12,594 bases of DNA, taken from Deinococcus sp. Lineage in GTDB: Bacteria; Deinococcota; Deinococci; Deinococcales; Deinococcaceae. This document shows, one piece after another, positions 1 through 7,709 of this stretch; position 1 is the stretch's first letter; each line of letters starts with the position of its first letter. The position numbers were made by a program, and so were the translations under genes. The notes under the pieces are model-generated. The model saw only the letters and a list, made by a program, of their open reading frames with translations, did not search any database and had not been told where the DNA came from. The stretch is taken from assembly GCA_030524065.1 (NCBI GenBank), contig JAUNHF010000024.1, positions 1 to 12,594 on the forward strand. Reading direction: 5' to 3'.

Positions 1-133
1 GCTTCTGGGCGTTAAAGGCGGTGGCATCGTCCTTGTACTGCACGCGGTATTCAGCCGGGTTCGCGGTGGCAAAGACCTTTTTGGCCTTGCCTTCGTACAG
101 GGGCGCACTGCTATTCGGGGACGCGGTATTCAT
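1..133 (-). CDS. purC: SAICAR synthetase PurC (N-terminal part only, runs off the window)
   Basis: PurC makes phosphoribosylaminoimidazole-succinocarboxamide in de novo purine synthesis, in the cytoplasm. Only the first 44 codons lie in the window; the rest is beyond base 1. The peptide begins [20 protein letters not shown] and continues into [16 protein letters not shown]. The LYEGKAKK strand with its nucleotide-binding lysines and the later KDDATAFNA motif are the standard PurC N-terminus. The ATG is at 131-133, preceded by GGAGG (138-142) with a short 4-base spacer, so this gene appears SD-led, unlike many of its neighbours. It is divergent from tatD across about 220 bases. The family call is firm despite the truncation, because both N-terminal signature motifs are intact. 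Confidence 0.93.
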   Translation of the reverse strand, partial: MNTASPNSSAPLYEGKAKKVFATANPAEYRVQYKDDATAFNAQK

Positions 134-344
134 AGGGCCTCCATCGCCGTCTCTCGGACGGGCTTACCGCCGCAGCGCTCTGGTGCGTGCCGGGCGGGGC
201 ATCTCGCAGGATGCGGACAGAATTTGGGGTCTGGCTGCTTTCCCTCTTTGGGGGGTTGCACATCAGGTTAACGCAAACCGGGGCAGCGGGGCGGTAGGGG
301 CAGTGTCCGCTGGCCCCACTGCGCCGGGCGGGCTGCACTTCTGC

Positions 345-350
345 CATGCT
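345..350 (+). promoter_or_regulatory. possible -10 hexamer for leaderless tatD
   Basis: CATGCT followed by 7 bases and the ATG at 358 matches the -10-N(6-8)-start layout of several other genes here. It is a weak match to TATAAT, with only A2 and T6 kept plus the final CT. No -35 is visible. The same bases include the alternative ATG at 346, so this is tentative support for the 358 start. Confidence 0.3.
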
Positions 351-357
351 GAGCGGC

Positions 358-1128
358 ATGATTGACACCCACTGCCACCTCGACTACCTGGATGACCCAG
401 CGGGCGCACGCGGCGAACTGGGCCTGAGCGGGCTGGTCTGTATCGGAGCTGGAATGGAACACGCCCGCAGCGCCGTGGCCCTGGCCGAGCAGTTTCCCGA
501 CGTGTGGGCCACCGTCGGCATCCACCCCACCGGCACCGAAGACGACACGCCACAGAACCGGGCCGAGCTGGAGCGGCTGGCCGGGCACCCCCGCGTGGTC
601 GGTATCGGGGAAAGCGGCCTGGACGACTACTGGAACGCCGGGCAGCGCCCGCAGCAGCGGGCCGCGCTGGAGTGGCAACTGGACCTGGCCGCCCGGCTGG
701 ACAAGCCGCTGGTGATTCATGTGCGCGACAAAAAGGGCGAAGCCAGCGCGGTGGCGGGCCTGCTGGACGTGCTTCCCAGCTGGGAGAATGTGTCGCTGAT
801 CCTGCACTGCTTTTCGGGCAACCGGGACCTGCTGGCCTACGGGCTGGAGCGCGGCCATTTCTTCAGCTTTGCCGGCAACGTGACCTACAAAAATGCCCCC
901 GAAATTCAGGCGGCAGCCCGCGAAGTGCCGCTAGACCGGCTGCTGCTCGAAACCGACGCGCCCTTCCTGGCGCCGGTCCCCAGGCGCGGCAAACCCAACC
1001 GGCCCGGTTACGTCCGGCACACGCTGGACTTTGTGGCCGGGCTACGCAACCTGGACCCCGCCGAACTTGAGGAGCAGACCGACCGCAACGCCCAGCGGGT
1101 CTACCGGCTGGACGTACCGGCCAGCTGA
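358..1128 (+). CDS. tatD: TatD-family metal-dependent hydrolase (DNase)
   Basis: TatD proteins are cytoplasmic metal-dependent TIM-barrel hydrolases of the amidohydrolase superfamily with DNase or exonuclease activity. This 256-residue protein is the usual size. All expected metal ligands are visible: H5 and H7 in the opening [10 protein letters not shown]85 in [10 protein letters not shown]121 in VIHVRD, H150 in LHCFSG and D200 in LLLETDAPF. The start at 358 is chosen because MIDTHCHLD is the standard N-terminus of the family. An in-frame ATG at 346 would add only MLSG, and neither ATG has a good ribosome-binding site. The gene stands alone, divergent from purC and convergent with the asparaginase gene. 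The family call is secure. The exact substrate, and whether it is the YcfH/TatD or YabD subgroup, cannot be told from sequence alone. Confidence 0.93.
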   Translation: MIDTHCHLDYLDDPAGARGELGLSGLVCIGAGMEHARSAVALAEQFPDVWATVGIHPTGTEDDTPQNRAELERLAGHPRVVGIGESGLDDYWNAGQRPQQRAALEWQLDLAARLDKPLVIHVRDKKGEASAVAGLLDVLPSWENVSLILHCFSGNRDLLAYGLERGHFFSFAGNVTYKNAPEIQAAAREVPLDRLLLETDAPFLAPVPRRGKPNRPGYVRHTLDFVAGLRNLDPAELEEQTDRNAQRVYRLDVPAS

Positions 1129-1138
1129 GCCCACTGGC

Positions 1139-1163
1139 ACGTCCAGCCAGCACAGGAGGACGT
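1139..1163. other. inverted repeat between convergent tatD and asparaginase genes
   Basis: ACGTCC at 1139-1144 and GGACGT at 1158-1163 form a perfect 6-bp inverted repeat with a 13-base loop, 10 bases after the tatD stop. A second small palindrome, GCCAG-tgag-CTGGC, lies at 1214-1227. Neither is followed by a T-run, so a terminator role for this 147-base convergent gap is only a possibility. Confidence 0.25.
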
Positions 1164-1275
1164 CTGGGGCGCACAACAACCGGGCACCCAACCCCGGCCC
1201 CTGCCCCCGGCGGGCCAGTGAGCTGGCACCCTGGTCTTCAGGAGGCTGCTGTGTCAGCGGGGCTGTCTCAGAGAA

Positions 1276-2280
1276 TCAGGAGGTTGTGCCGGCAAAGGCG
1301 GCTGCGATCTGCCCACGTGAGCAGCCGAGGCTCAGCAGGACCAGCAGCAGAATGCGTGCCTTATGCGCGTTGAGGAAGCTGGCAGGAATGGCCCCAGCCG
1401 CTTGCAAAGTGGCGCCGCCCCCGGCGTATCCGTAGGCCGGAATCACGGCCCCGGCGTCGGTGCGGGTGGCGATCACGATGGGTTTGCCGCTGCCCTGCGC
1501 TCCGGCCACCAGCGGCAGCAGTTCGGCAGGCAGGTTACCGGCCCCCAGCGCCGCAATGACCAAGCCGTCTGCGCGGTGCAGCGCCTCGTCAAAGCCCTGA
1601 CCTTCCCACCCGGCGTAGGCGTACAGGATGTCCACCTGGGCGTCCAGGGCGGCGGGGCGGTACACAGGGCGCTCCTCGGGGCGGGCAAAGTAGCGCACGT
1701 GGCTGCGGCCCTCCAGGCGGTCTATTCGCCCGATGGGGCCAGGGTAGCCGCCGAACGCGTCCACCGCTGTGGAATGCACTTTGGTCACGGTGCGGGCGTC
1801 GAAGATATCGCCGCCGAACGCCACCAGCGGCCCTCGCCCCTGCGTCTGGGGGTCCAGGGCCACGCCTGCCGCGTCCAGCAGGTTGCCGGGACCGTCCCAC
1901 GACGCTTCGGCTTGGTGGCGCATGGAGCCGGTCAGCACCACTGGCACCGGGGTATCCACCAGCAGATGCAGCGCGTAGGCGGTTTCTTCCAGCGTGTCGG
2001 TGCCGTGCGTGACCACGATACCGTCGGAGTGCGGAGCCTCACGCCCGATCAGCTGCGCCAGTTCCAGCATGTGCCGGGGCTTGATATGCGGGCTGGGCAG
2101 CGTGAACGGCGTCAGGTCACGCACCTCTACCCCGGCCAGTTCCGGGGTCAGGCCGGGCAGGCTCGGCGCGGCCTGCGGCGTGACCCCCTGCCCGCCGCCT
2201 GCCTGTGGCCGGCTGGCAATGGTGCCCCCGGTATGAATGATGGTCAGACGCTGTGGGCGGCCGGCAGTGAGGTGGGACAT
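1276..2280 (-). CDS. L-asparaginase, type I/II (AnsA/AnsB-like), cytoplasmic
   Basis: The enzyme hydrolyses L-asparagine to aspartate and ammonia. The 334-residue protein has both signatures of the bacterial asparaginase family. Near the N-terminus, HTGGTIAS holds the nucleophile (T20). HGTDTLEET at 92-100 holds the second Thr-Asp pair (T94, D95), and K167 in RTVTKVHST matches the family's catalytic lysine. There is no signal peptide, so it should be cytoplasmic, like type I enzymes. The ATG (2278-2280) has no Shine-Dalgarno sequence; TAGACT ends 7 bases before it, which suggests a leaderless transcript. It lies 104 bases downstream of hemC on the same strand, but with its own promoter and a hairpin in between. 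It is convergent with tatD. Substrate preference (Asn versus Gln) is not determinable here. Confidence 0.93.
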   Translation of the reverse strand: MSHLTAGRPQRLTIIHTGGTIASRPQAGGGQGVTPQAAPSLPGLTPELAGVEVRDLTPFTLPSPHIKPRHMLELAQLIGREAPHSDGIVVTHGTDTLEETAYALHLLVDTPVPVVLTGSMRHQAEASWDGPGNLLDAAGVALDPQTQGRGPLVAFGGDIFDARTVTKVHSTAVDAFGGYPGPIGRIDRLEGRSHVRYFARPEERPVYRPAALDAQVDILYAYAGWEGQGFDEALHRADGLVIAALGAGNLPAELLPLVAGAQGSGKPIVIATRTDAGAVIPAYGYAGGGATLQAAGAIPASFLNAHKARILLLVLLSLGCSRGQIAAAFAGTTS

Positions 2281-2287
2281 AGCACGG

Positions 2288-2293
2288 AGTCTA
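2288..2293 (-). promoter_or_regulatory. -10 hexamer of leaderless asparaginase gene
   Basis: On the minus strand TAGACT is followed by 7 bases (CCGTGCT) and then the ATG. This TANNNT-N7-start arrangement puts the transcription start at or next to the start codon. No Shine-Dalgarno sequence and no convincing -35 were found. Confidence 0.6.
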
Positions 2294-2322
2294 GAGGAGT
2301 GGCTGGCGGGGAAGCAGGGGCT

Positions 2323-2367
2323 GAGGGAGGCTAGACCGAGGGGCTGACGCCCTCCCCTGCCTCCCTC
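2323..2367 (-). terminator. candidate hairpin terminator after hemC
   Basis: GAGGGAGGC (2323-2331) and GCCTCCCTC (2359-2367) form a perfect 9-bp stem. Its 27-base loop holds a second small stem, GAGGG (2338-2342) with CCCTC (2350-2354). The structure begins 17 bases past the hemC stop and upstream of the asparaginase -10. There is no T-run after it, so intrinsic termination is plausible but not shown. Confidence 0.45.
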
Positions 2368-2384
2368 TTCTGGGCCTCACCGCC

Positions 2385-3317
2385 CTACTCCTCTTTGGCC
2401 ATCTCGATCAGGTTGCGGGCGCCCTGGCTCAGCATGTCCTCGGCCAGTTCGGCGCCCAGGTCGGCGCACTCGCTGGCGTCGCCGCTGGTGGTGGCCTTGA
2501 TCACCTCGGAGCCGTCCACGGCGCCCACCCAGCCTTCCAGCGTCAGCAGGTCACCCTTGACGGTGGCAAATGCTCCGACCGGAGCCAGGCAGCCGGCGCC
2601 CAGGCCTGCCAGAAACTCGCGCTCGGCAGTGATGCGGTCATCGGTCACGGCGTCGTTGATGGCGTAAGCCACCTCGGCGATCAGGTCGTCGTCGGTGCGG
2701 ACTTCCAGCGCCAGGGCGCCCTGGCCGGGGGCCGGCAGCAAGATATCGGTAGACACGAACTCGTCGGCCCGGTGGCGCTGGTCGGTGCGAATCAGCCCGG
2801 CGCCGGCCAGAATCACGGCGTCGTAGTCGTCGCTGGCGACAGCGGCCATGCGGGTTTCAATGTTGCCGCGCACCGGGATCACCTGTAGGTCGGGGCGGAA
2901 CGCCTTGAGAAAGGCCCGGCGCCGCACCGAGCTGGTGCCGATGCGGGCGCCCTCTGGCAGCGCCGCCAGCGACTTGAAACCCTCGGCGCCCACCAACACG
3001 TCGCGGGCATCGGCCCGCTTGGGGATAGAAGCAATCTCCAGACCCTCTGTCTGCTCGGTGGGCAGATCCTTGAGCGAATGCACGGCGATGTCAATGCTTT
3101 TTGCCAGCAGGGCGTCCTGAATCTCCTTGATCCAAAAGCCCTTGTCGCCGGCCTTCGCCATGCTCTGCAAGCTGGCGCGGTTCTTGTCACCTTTGGTGGT
3201 GATGGTCTGAATTCTGAACTCGGTCTCGGGCCACTGCTCCTTGAGTCTTTCGACCACCCAGCGGGTTTGGGACAAAGCGAGCGTGCTGCCACGGGTGCCG
3301 ACGGTTACGGTACGCAC
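2385..3317 (-). CDS. hemC: Hydroxymethylbilane synthase (porphobilinogen deaminase)
   Basis: HemC joins four porphobilinogen units into hydroxymethylbilane in tetrapyrrole and heme synthesis, in the cytoplasm. The 310-residue length is typical. Motifs in order are GTRGSTLALSQ near the N-terminus, HSLKDLPTE at 80-88 with the catalytic aspartate D84, TSSVRRRA at 128-135, RGNIETR at 150-156 for substrate and cofactor binding, PGQGALA, and GAGCLAPV with C243, the cysteine that carries the dipyrromethane cofactor. Start: a GTG at 3315-3317 gives the canonical RTVTVGTRGS beginning. There is no Shine-Dalgarno sequence, but TATACT ends 7 bases upstream, so the mRNA is probably leaderless. The DinB gene 53 bases upstream is on the same strand, yet hemC has its own -10. 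No other heme genes are in the window. Confidence 0.97.
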   Translation of the reverse strand: MRTVTVGTRGSTLALSQTRWVVERLKEQWPETEFRIQTITTKGDKNRASLQSMAKAGDKGFWIKEIQDALLAKSIDIAVHSLKDLPTEQTEGLEIASIPKRADARDVLVGAEGFKSLAALPEGARIGTSSVRRRAFLKAFRPDLQVIPVRGNIETRMAAVASDDYDAVILAGAGLIRTDQRHRADEFVSTDILLPAPGQGALALEVRTDDDLIAEVAYAINDAVTDDRITAEREFLAGLGAGCLAPVGAFATVKGDLLTLEGWVGAVDGSEVIKATTSGDASECADLGAELAEDMLSQGARNLIEMAKEE

Positions 3318-3324
3318 AGGCCGC

Positions 3325-3330
3325 AGTATA
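3325..3330 (-). promoter_or_regulatory. -10 hexamer of leaderless hemC
   Basis: TATACT on the minus strand is followed by 7 bases (GCGGCCT) and the GTG start. It matches the -10 consensus at 5 of 6 bases. A TTCACA at 3350-3355 could be a -35, but the spacer would be 19 bases, so only the -10 is called. Confidence 0.65.
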
Positions 3331-3370
3331 GAGGGGCGCCCGCAGCCGGTGTGAACCTGCCCGCCTCCAC

Positions 3371-3883
3371 CTATTCACGCCAGATGGCCCACAGCGGGGA
3401 ATCAAGCTGGTTCATGTCCTCCGCGCTGCGCCCACCTTGCCGCAGCAGGCCCATGATTTGGCCCCGGTGGTGGCTGTCGTGAACGATGATGTGCTGCAGA
3501 AAGTGGGCCGGGTGGACCTGATAGGTGCCCCCGCCGTGGGGGTCTGGGAAGGTGCGACCTTCTTCCAGCGCGGTCTGCACCGCCCGCAGCGCCGCCCCGT
3601 CGCCCAGGCGAAAGGCCTCCGCCAGCGTGGGCAGGTCCGCCGACAGCTCAAAGTGTTGCCAGTCGCCGCTGAGGACTTCGGGCAGCCCCTGAGCGTCGGC
3701 AAATGAAATCACCGACAGCCAGCCGGAGCGAAAGTAGGCGAGGTGGCCCAGGTGCTGCCCCACGGTCCAGCCGCCGCGCCCGTCCGAGAGGGTCAGGTCG
3801 GCGGGCGTGAGGGATGAGAGCAGCGCCTGATTCACGCGGCCATTGCGGCGGAAGGATTCGAGCGTCAGGTCAGGCAGGGTCAT
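3371..3883 (-). CDS. DinB-fold family protein (paralog 1 of 3)
   Basis: This 170-residue protein belongs to the DinB/YfiT-like four-helix-bundle superfamily, whose members bind a metal through three histidines. Some are thiol-dependent transferases (bacillithiol or mycothiol types), but most have no known function. They are unrelated to the DNA polymerase also called DinB. The expected histidines are visible: H47 in LGHLAY, and H135 plus H139 in HDSHHRGQ near the C-terminus. The ATG has AAGGAG (3891-3896) 7 bases upstream. It lies 45 bases after the paralog at 3929-4444. The two share their N-terminal MTLPDL, the PDP motif, the HDSHHRGQI motif and nearly the same leader, so they are a tandem duplication. 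DinB-fold expansion is known in Deinococcus. The actual substrate is unknown. Confidence 0.88.
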   Translation of the reverse strand: MTLPDLTLESFRRNGRVNQALLSSLTPADLTLSDGRGGWTVGQHLGHLAYFRSGWLSVISFADAQGLPEVLSGDWQHFELSADLPTLAEAFRLGDGAALRAVQTALEEGRTFPDPHGGGTYQVHPAHFLQHIIVHDSHHRGQIMGLLRQGGRSAEDMNQLDSPLWAIWRE

Positions 3884-3890
3884 GTTCGTT

Positions 3891-3896
3891 CTCCTT
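3891..3896 (-). promoter_or_regulatory. ribosome binding site of DinB paralog 1
   Basis: AAGGAG is placed 7 bases before the ATG. The string from AAGGAG through the first codons is nearly identical to that of the neighbouring paralog at 4452-4457, with a single C/T difference before the ATG. This supports both start choices and the duplication. Confidence 0.75.
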
Positions 3897-3928
3897 GGTG
3901 TGGCATAGGTCGGCTTGAAGAGGGCTGT

Positions 3929-4444
3929 TTACTGCCGCAAAAGGGTCCAGAGTTGTTCCAGCTCGTCCATCCGCTCCTGGCTGCGGCCACTTTGCCGCAA
4001 GAGGGTCACGATCTGGCCTCTGTGGTGGCTGTCATGGATGACGATATAGAGGAGAAAGTGGGCTGGGTTGGATGGAAAAGCGGTTGCCGCGTAAGGGTCA
4101 GGAAACGGCTTTCCCGCCCGAACATGGGCCTGTACGGCGTTCACCACCGCCCGGTCACCCGCTGCGAACATGGCCCGCAGTTCCGCCAGGCCGCTGGCCT
4201 GCCACTCCCACAGGGTTACGCCGCCTGCGAGGTCTTGAAGCTCGGCGGCGTGTTCGGGCGACAGGCCCATGTCCAGCAGCCAGCCCCCACGCGCCGAAGC
4301 CATGTGGCTCAGCAATTGCAAGGCGGTGTCTCCGCCCTGCCCGTCCGAGAGGCTTGCCTCCTCATCGCTGAGGTGGCCCAGCAGGAATTCATTCACGCGG
4401 GCATTGCGCTGGAAGGATTCGAGCATCAGGTCGGGAAGGGTCAT
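3929..4444 (-). CDS. DinB-fold family protein (paralog 2 of 3)
   Basis: This 171-residue DinB/YfiT-like protein is clearly paralogous to the gene at 3371-3883, with aligned MTLPDLxLESFxRNxRVN at the N-terminus and a shared HDSHHRGQI near the C-terminus. The metal-binding histidines are H47 (LLSHMA), H137 and H141. The start is the ATG at 4442-4444, because AAGGAG (4452-4457) sits 7 bases upstream exactly as in paralog 1. An ATG two codons earlier (4448-4450) is only one base from the AAGGAG and is less likely, and longer upstream extensions have no support. It is probably co-transcribed with paralog 1 (45-base gap) and perhaps with the interrupted paralog upstream (104-base gap, with a hairpin between). 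Biochemical function is unknown. Confidence 0.88.
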   Translation of the reverse strand: MTLPDLMLESFQRNARVNEFLLGHLSDEEASLSDGQGGDTALQLLSHMASARGGWLLDMGLSPEHAAELQDLAGGVTLWEWQASGLAELRAMFAAGDRAVVNAVQAHVRAGKPFPDPYAATAFPSNPAHFLLYIVIHDSHHRGQIVTLLRQSGRSQERMDELEQLWTLLRQ

Positions 4445-4451
4445 GTTCATT

Positions 4452-4457
4452 CTCCTT
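4452..4457 (-). promoter_or_regulatory. ribosome binding site of DinB paralog 2 (decides the start)
   Basis: AAGGAG lies 7 bases before the second of two nearby in-frame ATGs. The spacing and flanks copy the paralog 1 leader, so the start at 4444 is preferred over 4450. Confidence 0.7.
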
Positions 4458-4511
4458 GTATGTCGGGGGGTGCAGGATGGGTTTTCAATGCTTTGAAGCT
4501 GCTCTGACAAT

Positions 4512-4535
4512 GAAGGGCGGCGCTGGACGCCCTCC
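4512..4535 (-). other. hairpin between the interrupted DinB gene and paralog 2
   Basis: GAAGGGCG (4512-4519) and CGCCCTCC (4528-4535) form an 8-bp stem, one pair being G-U, with an 8-base loop. It lies 14 bases beyond the stop codon of the 4549-5046 gene. No T-run follows on the minus strand, so it may be a weak terminator, an attenuating element or an mRNA end stabiliser. Confidence 0.35.
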
Positions 4536-4548
4536 ATGCTCGGCCACG

Positions 4549-5046
4549 TCATTCGTCCTCAGTCACGTCCCCGCGTTCGTAAAAGCCGGGCGGCGTCACG
4601 CCCAGTTCGCGCAGGTATACGTACCCCTGGGCGCGGTGGTGAATCTCGTTTTCAATCAGGTACTCCGCACTTTTGAAGGGCGACATCTCGCCAAACGGCG
4701 TGTCCACCGGGGTCAGCCACATTTCGGCGCTGACTTTTGGGAATTCTTCCGCCAGTTCCACCGTCTGCTCGTGCCAGCGCTTCAGAATCTCGGCGCGGCT
4801 GGGCCACTTCTGGTCGGGTTCAGGGTCTTCCCCGTGTGGCTTGCCGTGGCGGAGCCACAAAATCTGGTAGTCCACCATGCCCAGAATCTCCAGCGCCATT
4901 GCCTGAAAGGGGCGCATGCCGGGCACGCAGTGCTGCGTAAAGCCTTCTTCGGGGAAGGCCTCCATGGTCTAGCGGGTCAGGTCACGGTGGCCCTGCCAGT
5001 GGGCCAGAAGGGTCGTAGGGGTTTGCAGGGTAATTTCATTGCTCAT
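4549..5046 (-). pseudogene. DinB-fold gene interrupted by an in-frame amber codon (paralog 3 of 3)
   Basis: From the ATG at 5044-5046 the frame reads MSNEITLQTPTTLLAHWQGH and on to residue 25. It then meets TAG at 4969-4971 (codon 26) and carries on in the same frame to a stop at 4549. The start is well supported: AAGGAGG at 5055-5061 lies 8 bases upstream. Residues after the stop are intact DinB-like sequence (TMEAFPEEGF, PGMRPFQAMALEILG, and a C-terminal IENEIHHRAQG). Without the stop, the gene would encode about 165 residues, the normal DinB length. CAG or AAG would each become TAG by one substitution. An ATG at 4963-4965, one codon past the TAG, could allow restart of a 138-residue protein lacking most of helix 1, but it has no ribosome-binding site. 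Alternatives are a sequencing error or amber readthrough. Confidence 0.8.
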
Positions 5047-5054
5047 TTCCTTTG

Positions 5055-5061
5055 CCTCCTT
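5055..5061 (-). promoter_or_regulatory. ribosome binding site of the interrupted DinB gene
   Basis: AAGGAGG with an 8-base spacer to the ATG at 5046. It matters because it shows the original gene began upstream of the amber codon, not at the ATG at 4965. Confidence 0.75.
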
Positions 5062-5111
5062 CTGCCCACAGCGTAAGCGTCATTCCCGTCAGGACGTGAC
5101 GTATTTAGGGC

Positions 5112-5117
5112 TACACT
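5112..5117 (+). promoter_or_regulatory. -10 hexamer of leaderless DsrE-like gene
   Basis: TACACT, then 6 bases (GAAAGC), then the ATG at 5124. No Shine-Dalgarno sequence is present, which fits a leaderless transcript. No clear -35 was found. Confidence 0.6.
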
Positions 5118-5123
5118 GAAAGC

Positions 5124-5459
5124 ATGTCCAACCCAAAAGTGGTGCTTCATATCTCTGAAGCCGACCGCTGGCACGCCGCGCTGGGCAACCTCGTCAACCT
5201 GACCGCGCTGGACGACCAGCCCGAGGTGCGCGTGGTGGTTAACGGATCGGCGGTGTACGCCTTGCAGGGCCAGCATGACTGGCTGGACCACATGACCAAA
5301 GCAGCGGCCAGGGGCGTGACGTTTCAGGTCTGCCGCAATTCGCTGAAGGCGCACGACATTCCTGAACGTGCCCTGCCCGACTGGGCCTCCACCGTCCCCA
5401 ACGGCGTCATCGCCCTGGCCGAAGCGCAGCACCAAGGATTCGCGTACATCAAGCCATGA
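5124..5459 (+). CDS. DsrE/DsrF-like small protein
   Basis: This 111-residue soluble protein has the look of the DsrE-like family (COG1416 type). It has an N-terminal beta strand PKVVLHIS, an amphipathic helix with LGNLVNL, then PEVRVVVNGSAVYAL, and VTFQVCRNSL with a single cysteine at C70 where sulfur-handling relatives carry their reactive cysteine. It ends with a short IALAEAQHQGFAYIKP segment, the usual end of these proteins. DsrE proteins relay sulfur in some bacteria, but many stand-alone copies like this one have no assigned role. It is divergent from the interrupted DinB gene, and 107 bases before the WYL regulator on the same strand. A GC-rich hairpin directly after its stop suggests a separate transcript. 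The family call is fairly sure; the function is unknown. Confidence 0.8.
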   Translation: MSNPKVVLHISEADRWHAALGNLVNLTALDDQPEVRVVVNGSAVYALQGQHDWLDHMTKAAARGVTFQVCRNSLKAHDIPERALPDWASTVPNGVIALAEAQHQGFAYIKP

Positions 5460-5460
5460 A

Positions 5461-5479
5461 GCCCGCAAAGGGCGCGGGC
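5461..5479 (+). terminator. GC-rich hairpin after the DsrE-like gene
   Basis: GCCCGC (5461-5466) and GCGGGC (5474-5479) form a perfect 6-bp stem with a 7-base loop, starting two bases after the stop codon. There is no T-run, so termination here is a reasonable guess only. Confidence 0.4.
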
Positions 5480-5507
5480 CATGCAAGGGGCGACAGGTGC
5501 AAAAATG

Positions 5508-5536
5508 TTGAGAAGCCTGAGGGCGCCTTCTACAGA
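5508..5536 (+). promoter_or_regulatory. candidate sigma70-type promoter of the WYL regulator gene
   Basis: TTGAGA (5508-5513) and TACAGA (5531-5536) are spaced by exactly 17 bases and lie 30 bases before the start codon. The -35 matches TTGACA at 5 of 6 bases; the -10 lacks the usual final T. A short inverted repeat (AGAAG at 5511-5515, CTTCT at 5527-5531) spans the spacer. Confidence 0.45.
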
Positions 5537-5537
5537 C

Positions 5538-5552
5538 TCTGAGCACCTCAGA
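5538..5552. promoter_or_regulatory. 15-bp palindrome at the WYL gene promoter (candidate operator)
   Basis: TCTGAG-CAC-CTCAGA is a perfect inverted repeat placed just after the proposed -10, over the expected transcription start. A dimeric regulator, possibly the WYL protein itself, could bind here. This is inference from position and symmetry alone. Confidence 0.4.
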
Positions 5553-5566
5553 CCCTCACACCTCCC

Positions 5567-6516
5567 ATGACCTACGACCCTTCCCTCCGCGTGCTTACTG
5601 TGCTGGAACTGCTCCAGGCGCGGGAGGAAGTCACGGGCGCGGAGTTGAGCCGGCGGCTGGAAGTCAGTCCGCGCACGGTGCAGCGGTACGTGACGAAGTT
5701 GCAGGATTTGGGCATTCCGGTCGAGGGCAAGCGTGGAGTGGGTGGCGCGTACCGCCTGAAGCCCGGCTTCCGCTTGCCGCCGCTGATGTTCACGGGCGAA
5801 GAAGCCCTGAGCCTGGCGCTGGGCCTGCGGGCGCTGAAGCAGTTGGGTCTGCACACGCTCACGCCCGCCGCTGAGGCCGCCAGCGCCAAGCTGACGCGCA
5901 CCCTGCCGCATAGCCTGCGCGAAGAAGTGCAGGCGCTGGAAAAAGCTGTGCAGCTTGACGACTCGCCCTGGGTGGTCAGCACCGACGCCGCCACCCTGGC
6001 CACACTGCTGCGGGCGGTGCGGGCCGGGCAGACAGTGGACTTTGCCTACACTTCCAACAAGGGCGCAGGCACGCGCCGACACGTCAATGTGTACCGCGTC
6101 ATGCACGTGGACGGGCGCTGGTACGCGGTAGGCTGGTGCCAGTTGCGGCGGGAGGTGCGCTCTTTTCGCCTGGACCGCATTCGGGAACTGGCCGTGCTGG
6201 ACGACACCTTTACCCCACCGCAGGACTTCGACGCGCTGGCGTATGTGCGGACCCACCCTTACGGCCCCCCCACCTATGACATCAGCGTGTGGCTGGCCCA
6301 CCCTCCCGAGCAGCTTCAGGGGAGCCTCAGCGTGTGGAACACCGAAATCCGCGCCGAAGCAGGCGGCACCCGCATCTGCTGCCAGCGCGAACGGCTGGAC
6401 TTTTTTGCGTCCTTTTTGCTCAGTGTGCCGTGCGACTTTCGCATAGACAGCCCGCCGGAACTGCTGGGCGAATTTCGCCGGCTGGGTGAGCGATGTGCAG
6501 CCCTGCTGGCACAGGA

Positions 6517-6520
<4 letters not shown>
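5567..6520 (+). CDS. YafY-type transcriptional regulator with HTH and WYL domains
   Basis: This 317-residue protein has the standard layout of the YafY/PafC-like family. It has an N-terminal winged helix-turn-helix (residues 5-60, with [20 protein letters not shown] as the recognition region), a central WYL domain (about 140-210, with RWYAVGW at 184-190 and VRSFRLDRI at 197-205) and a C-terminal WCX-type extension (about 235-315). WYL domains sense ligands, in some cases single-stranded nucleic acid, and several relatives control DNA-damage or phage-defence genes. Here there is no such cargo besides the DinB and DsrE genes upstream. The start is set by the family-typical [14 protein letters not shown] opening; the ATG lacks both a ribosome-binding site and an adjacent -10. 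Its 3' end overlaps that of dus by 4 bases. The ligand and target genes are unknown. Confidence 0.92.
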
Positions 6521-7470
<950 letters not shown>

Positions 7471-7477
7471 GCTCCGT

Positions 7478-7483
7478 ACCCTA
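7478..7483 (-). promoter_or_regulatory. -10 hexamer of leaderless dus
   Basis: TAGGGT on the minus strand, then 7 bases (ACGGAGC), then GTG. It fits TANNNT-N7-start. No convincing -35 was seen. Confidence 0.5.
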
Positions 7484-7632
7484 GAGCATCTGGGCGCGCC
7501 GCAAGCAGGGCTGCGGCCGCATTTGCCGGCACTACCCTTATGGGAAACGCACCGGCTTGCGCGGGGGCTTTTCTGTGGAACGGTTCAGCAAAAACCCAGG
7601 CTCCGTCAGGGGTTTGTAGGAGGGGCGGGGCG

Positions 7633-7638
7633 TATGCT
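7633..7638 (+). promoter_or_regulatory. possible -10 for the GNAT leader transcript
   Basis: TATGCT is the best plus-strand -10-like hexamer upstream of the structured leader. No -35 at 16-18 bases was found, so the assignment is weak. Confidence 0.25.
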
Positions 7639-7709
7639 GGGGCTGTTCCTTCCCGGCACCCGGCAGCTGGCCGGCAGATCAGCCTGCGGGCTTCCGGGCC
7701 GGAGGCCGC

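Noticed and set aside
300..322. GCAGTG/CACTGC hairpin upstream of tatD
   Set aside because: Only 6 bp with an 11-base loop in GC-rich DNA; if tatD is leaderless it is not transcribed with it. No role can be argued.
1363..2334. 323-codon plus-strand open frame opposite the asparaginase
   Set aside because: Antisense shadow: the asparaginase has all catalytic motifs, and the shadow product has none.
5324..6301. 325-codon minus-strand open frame opposite the WYL gene
   Set aside because: The WYL protein is complete and conserved; the antisense product has no domain.
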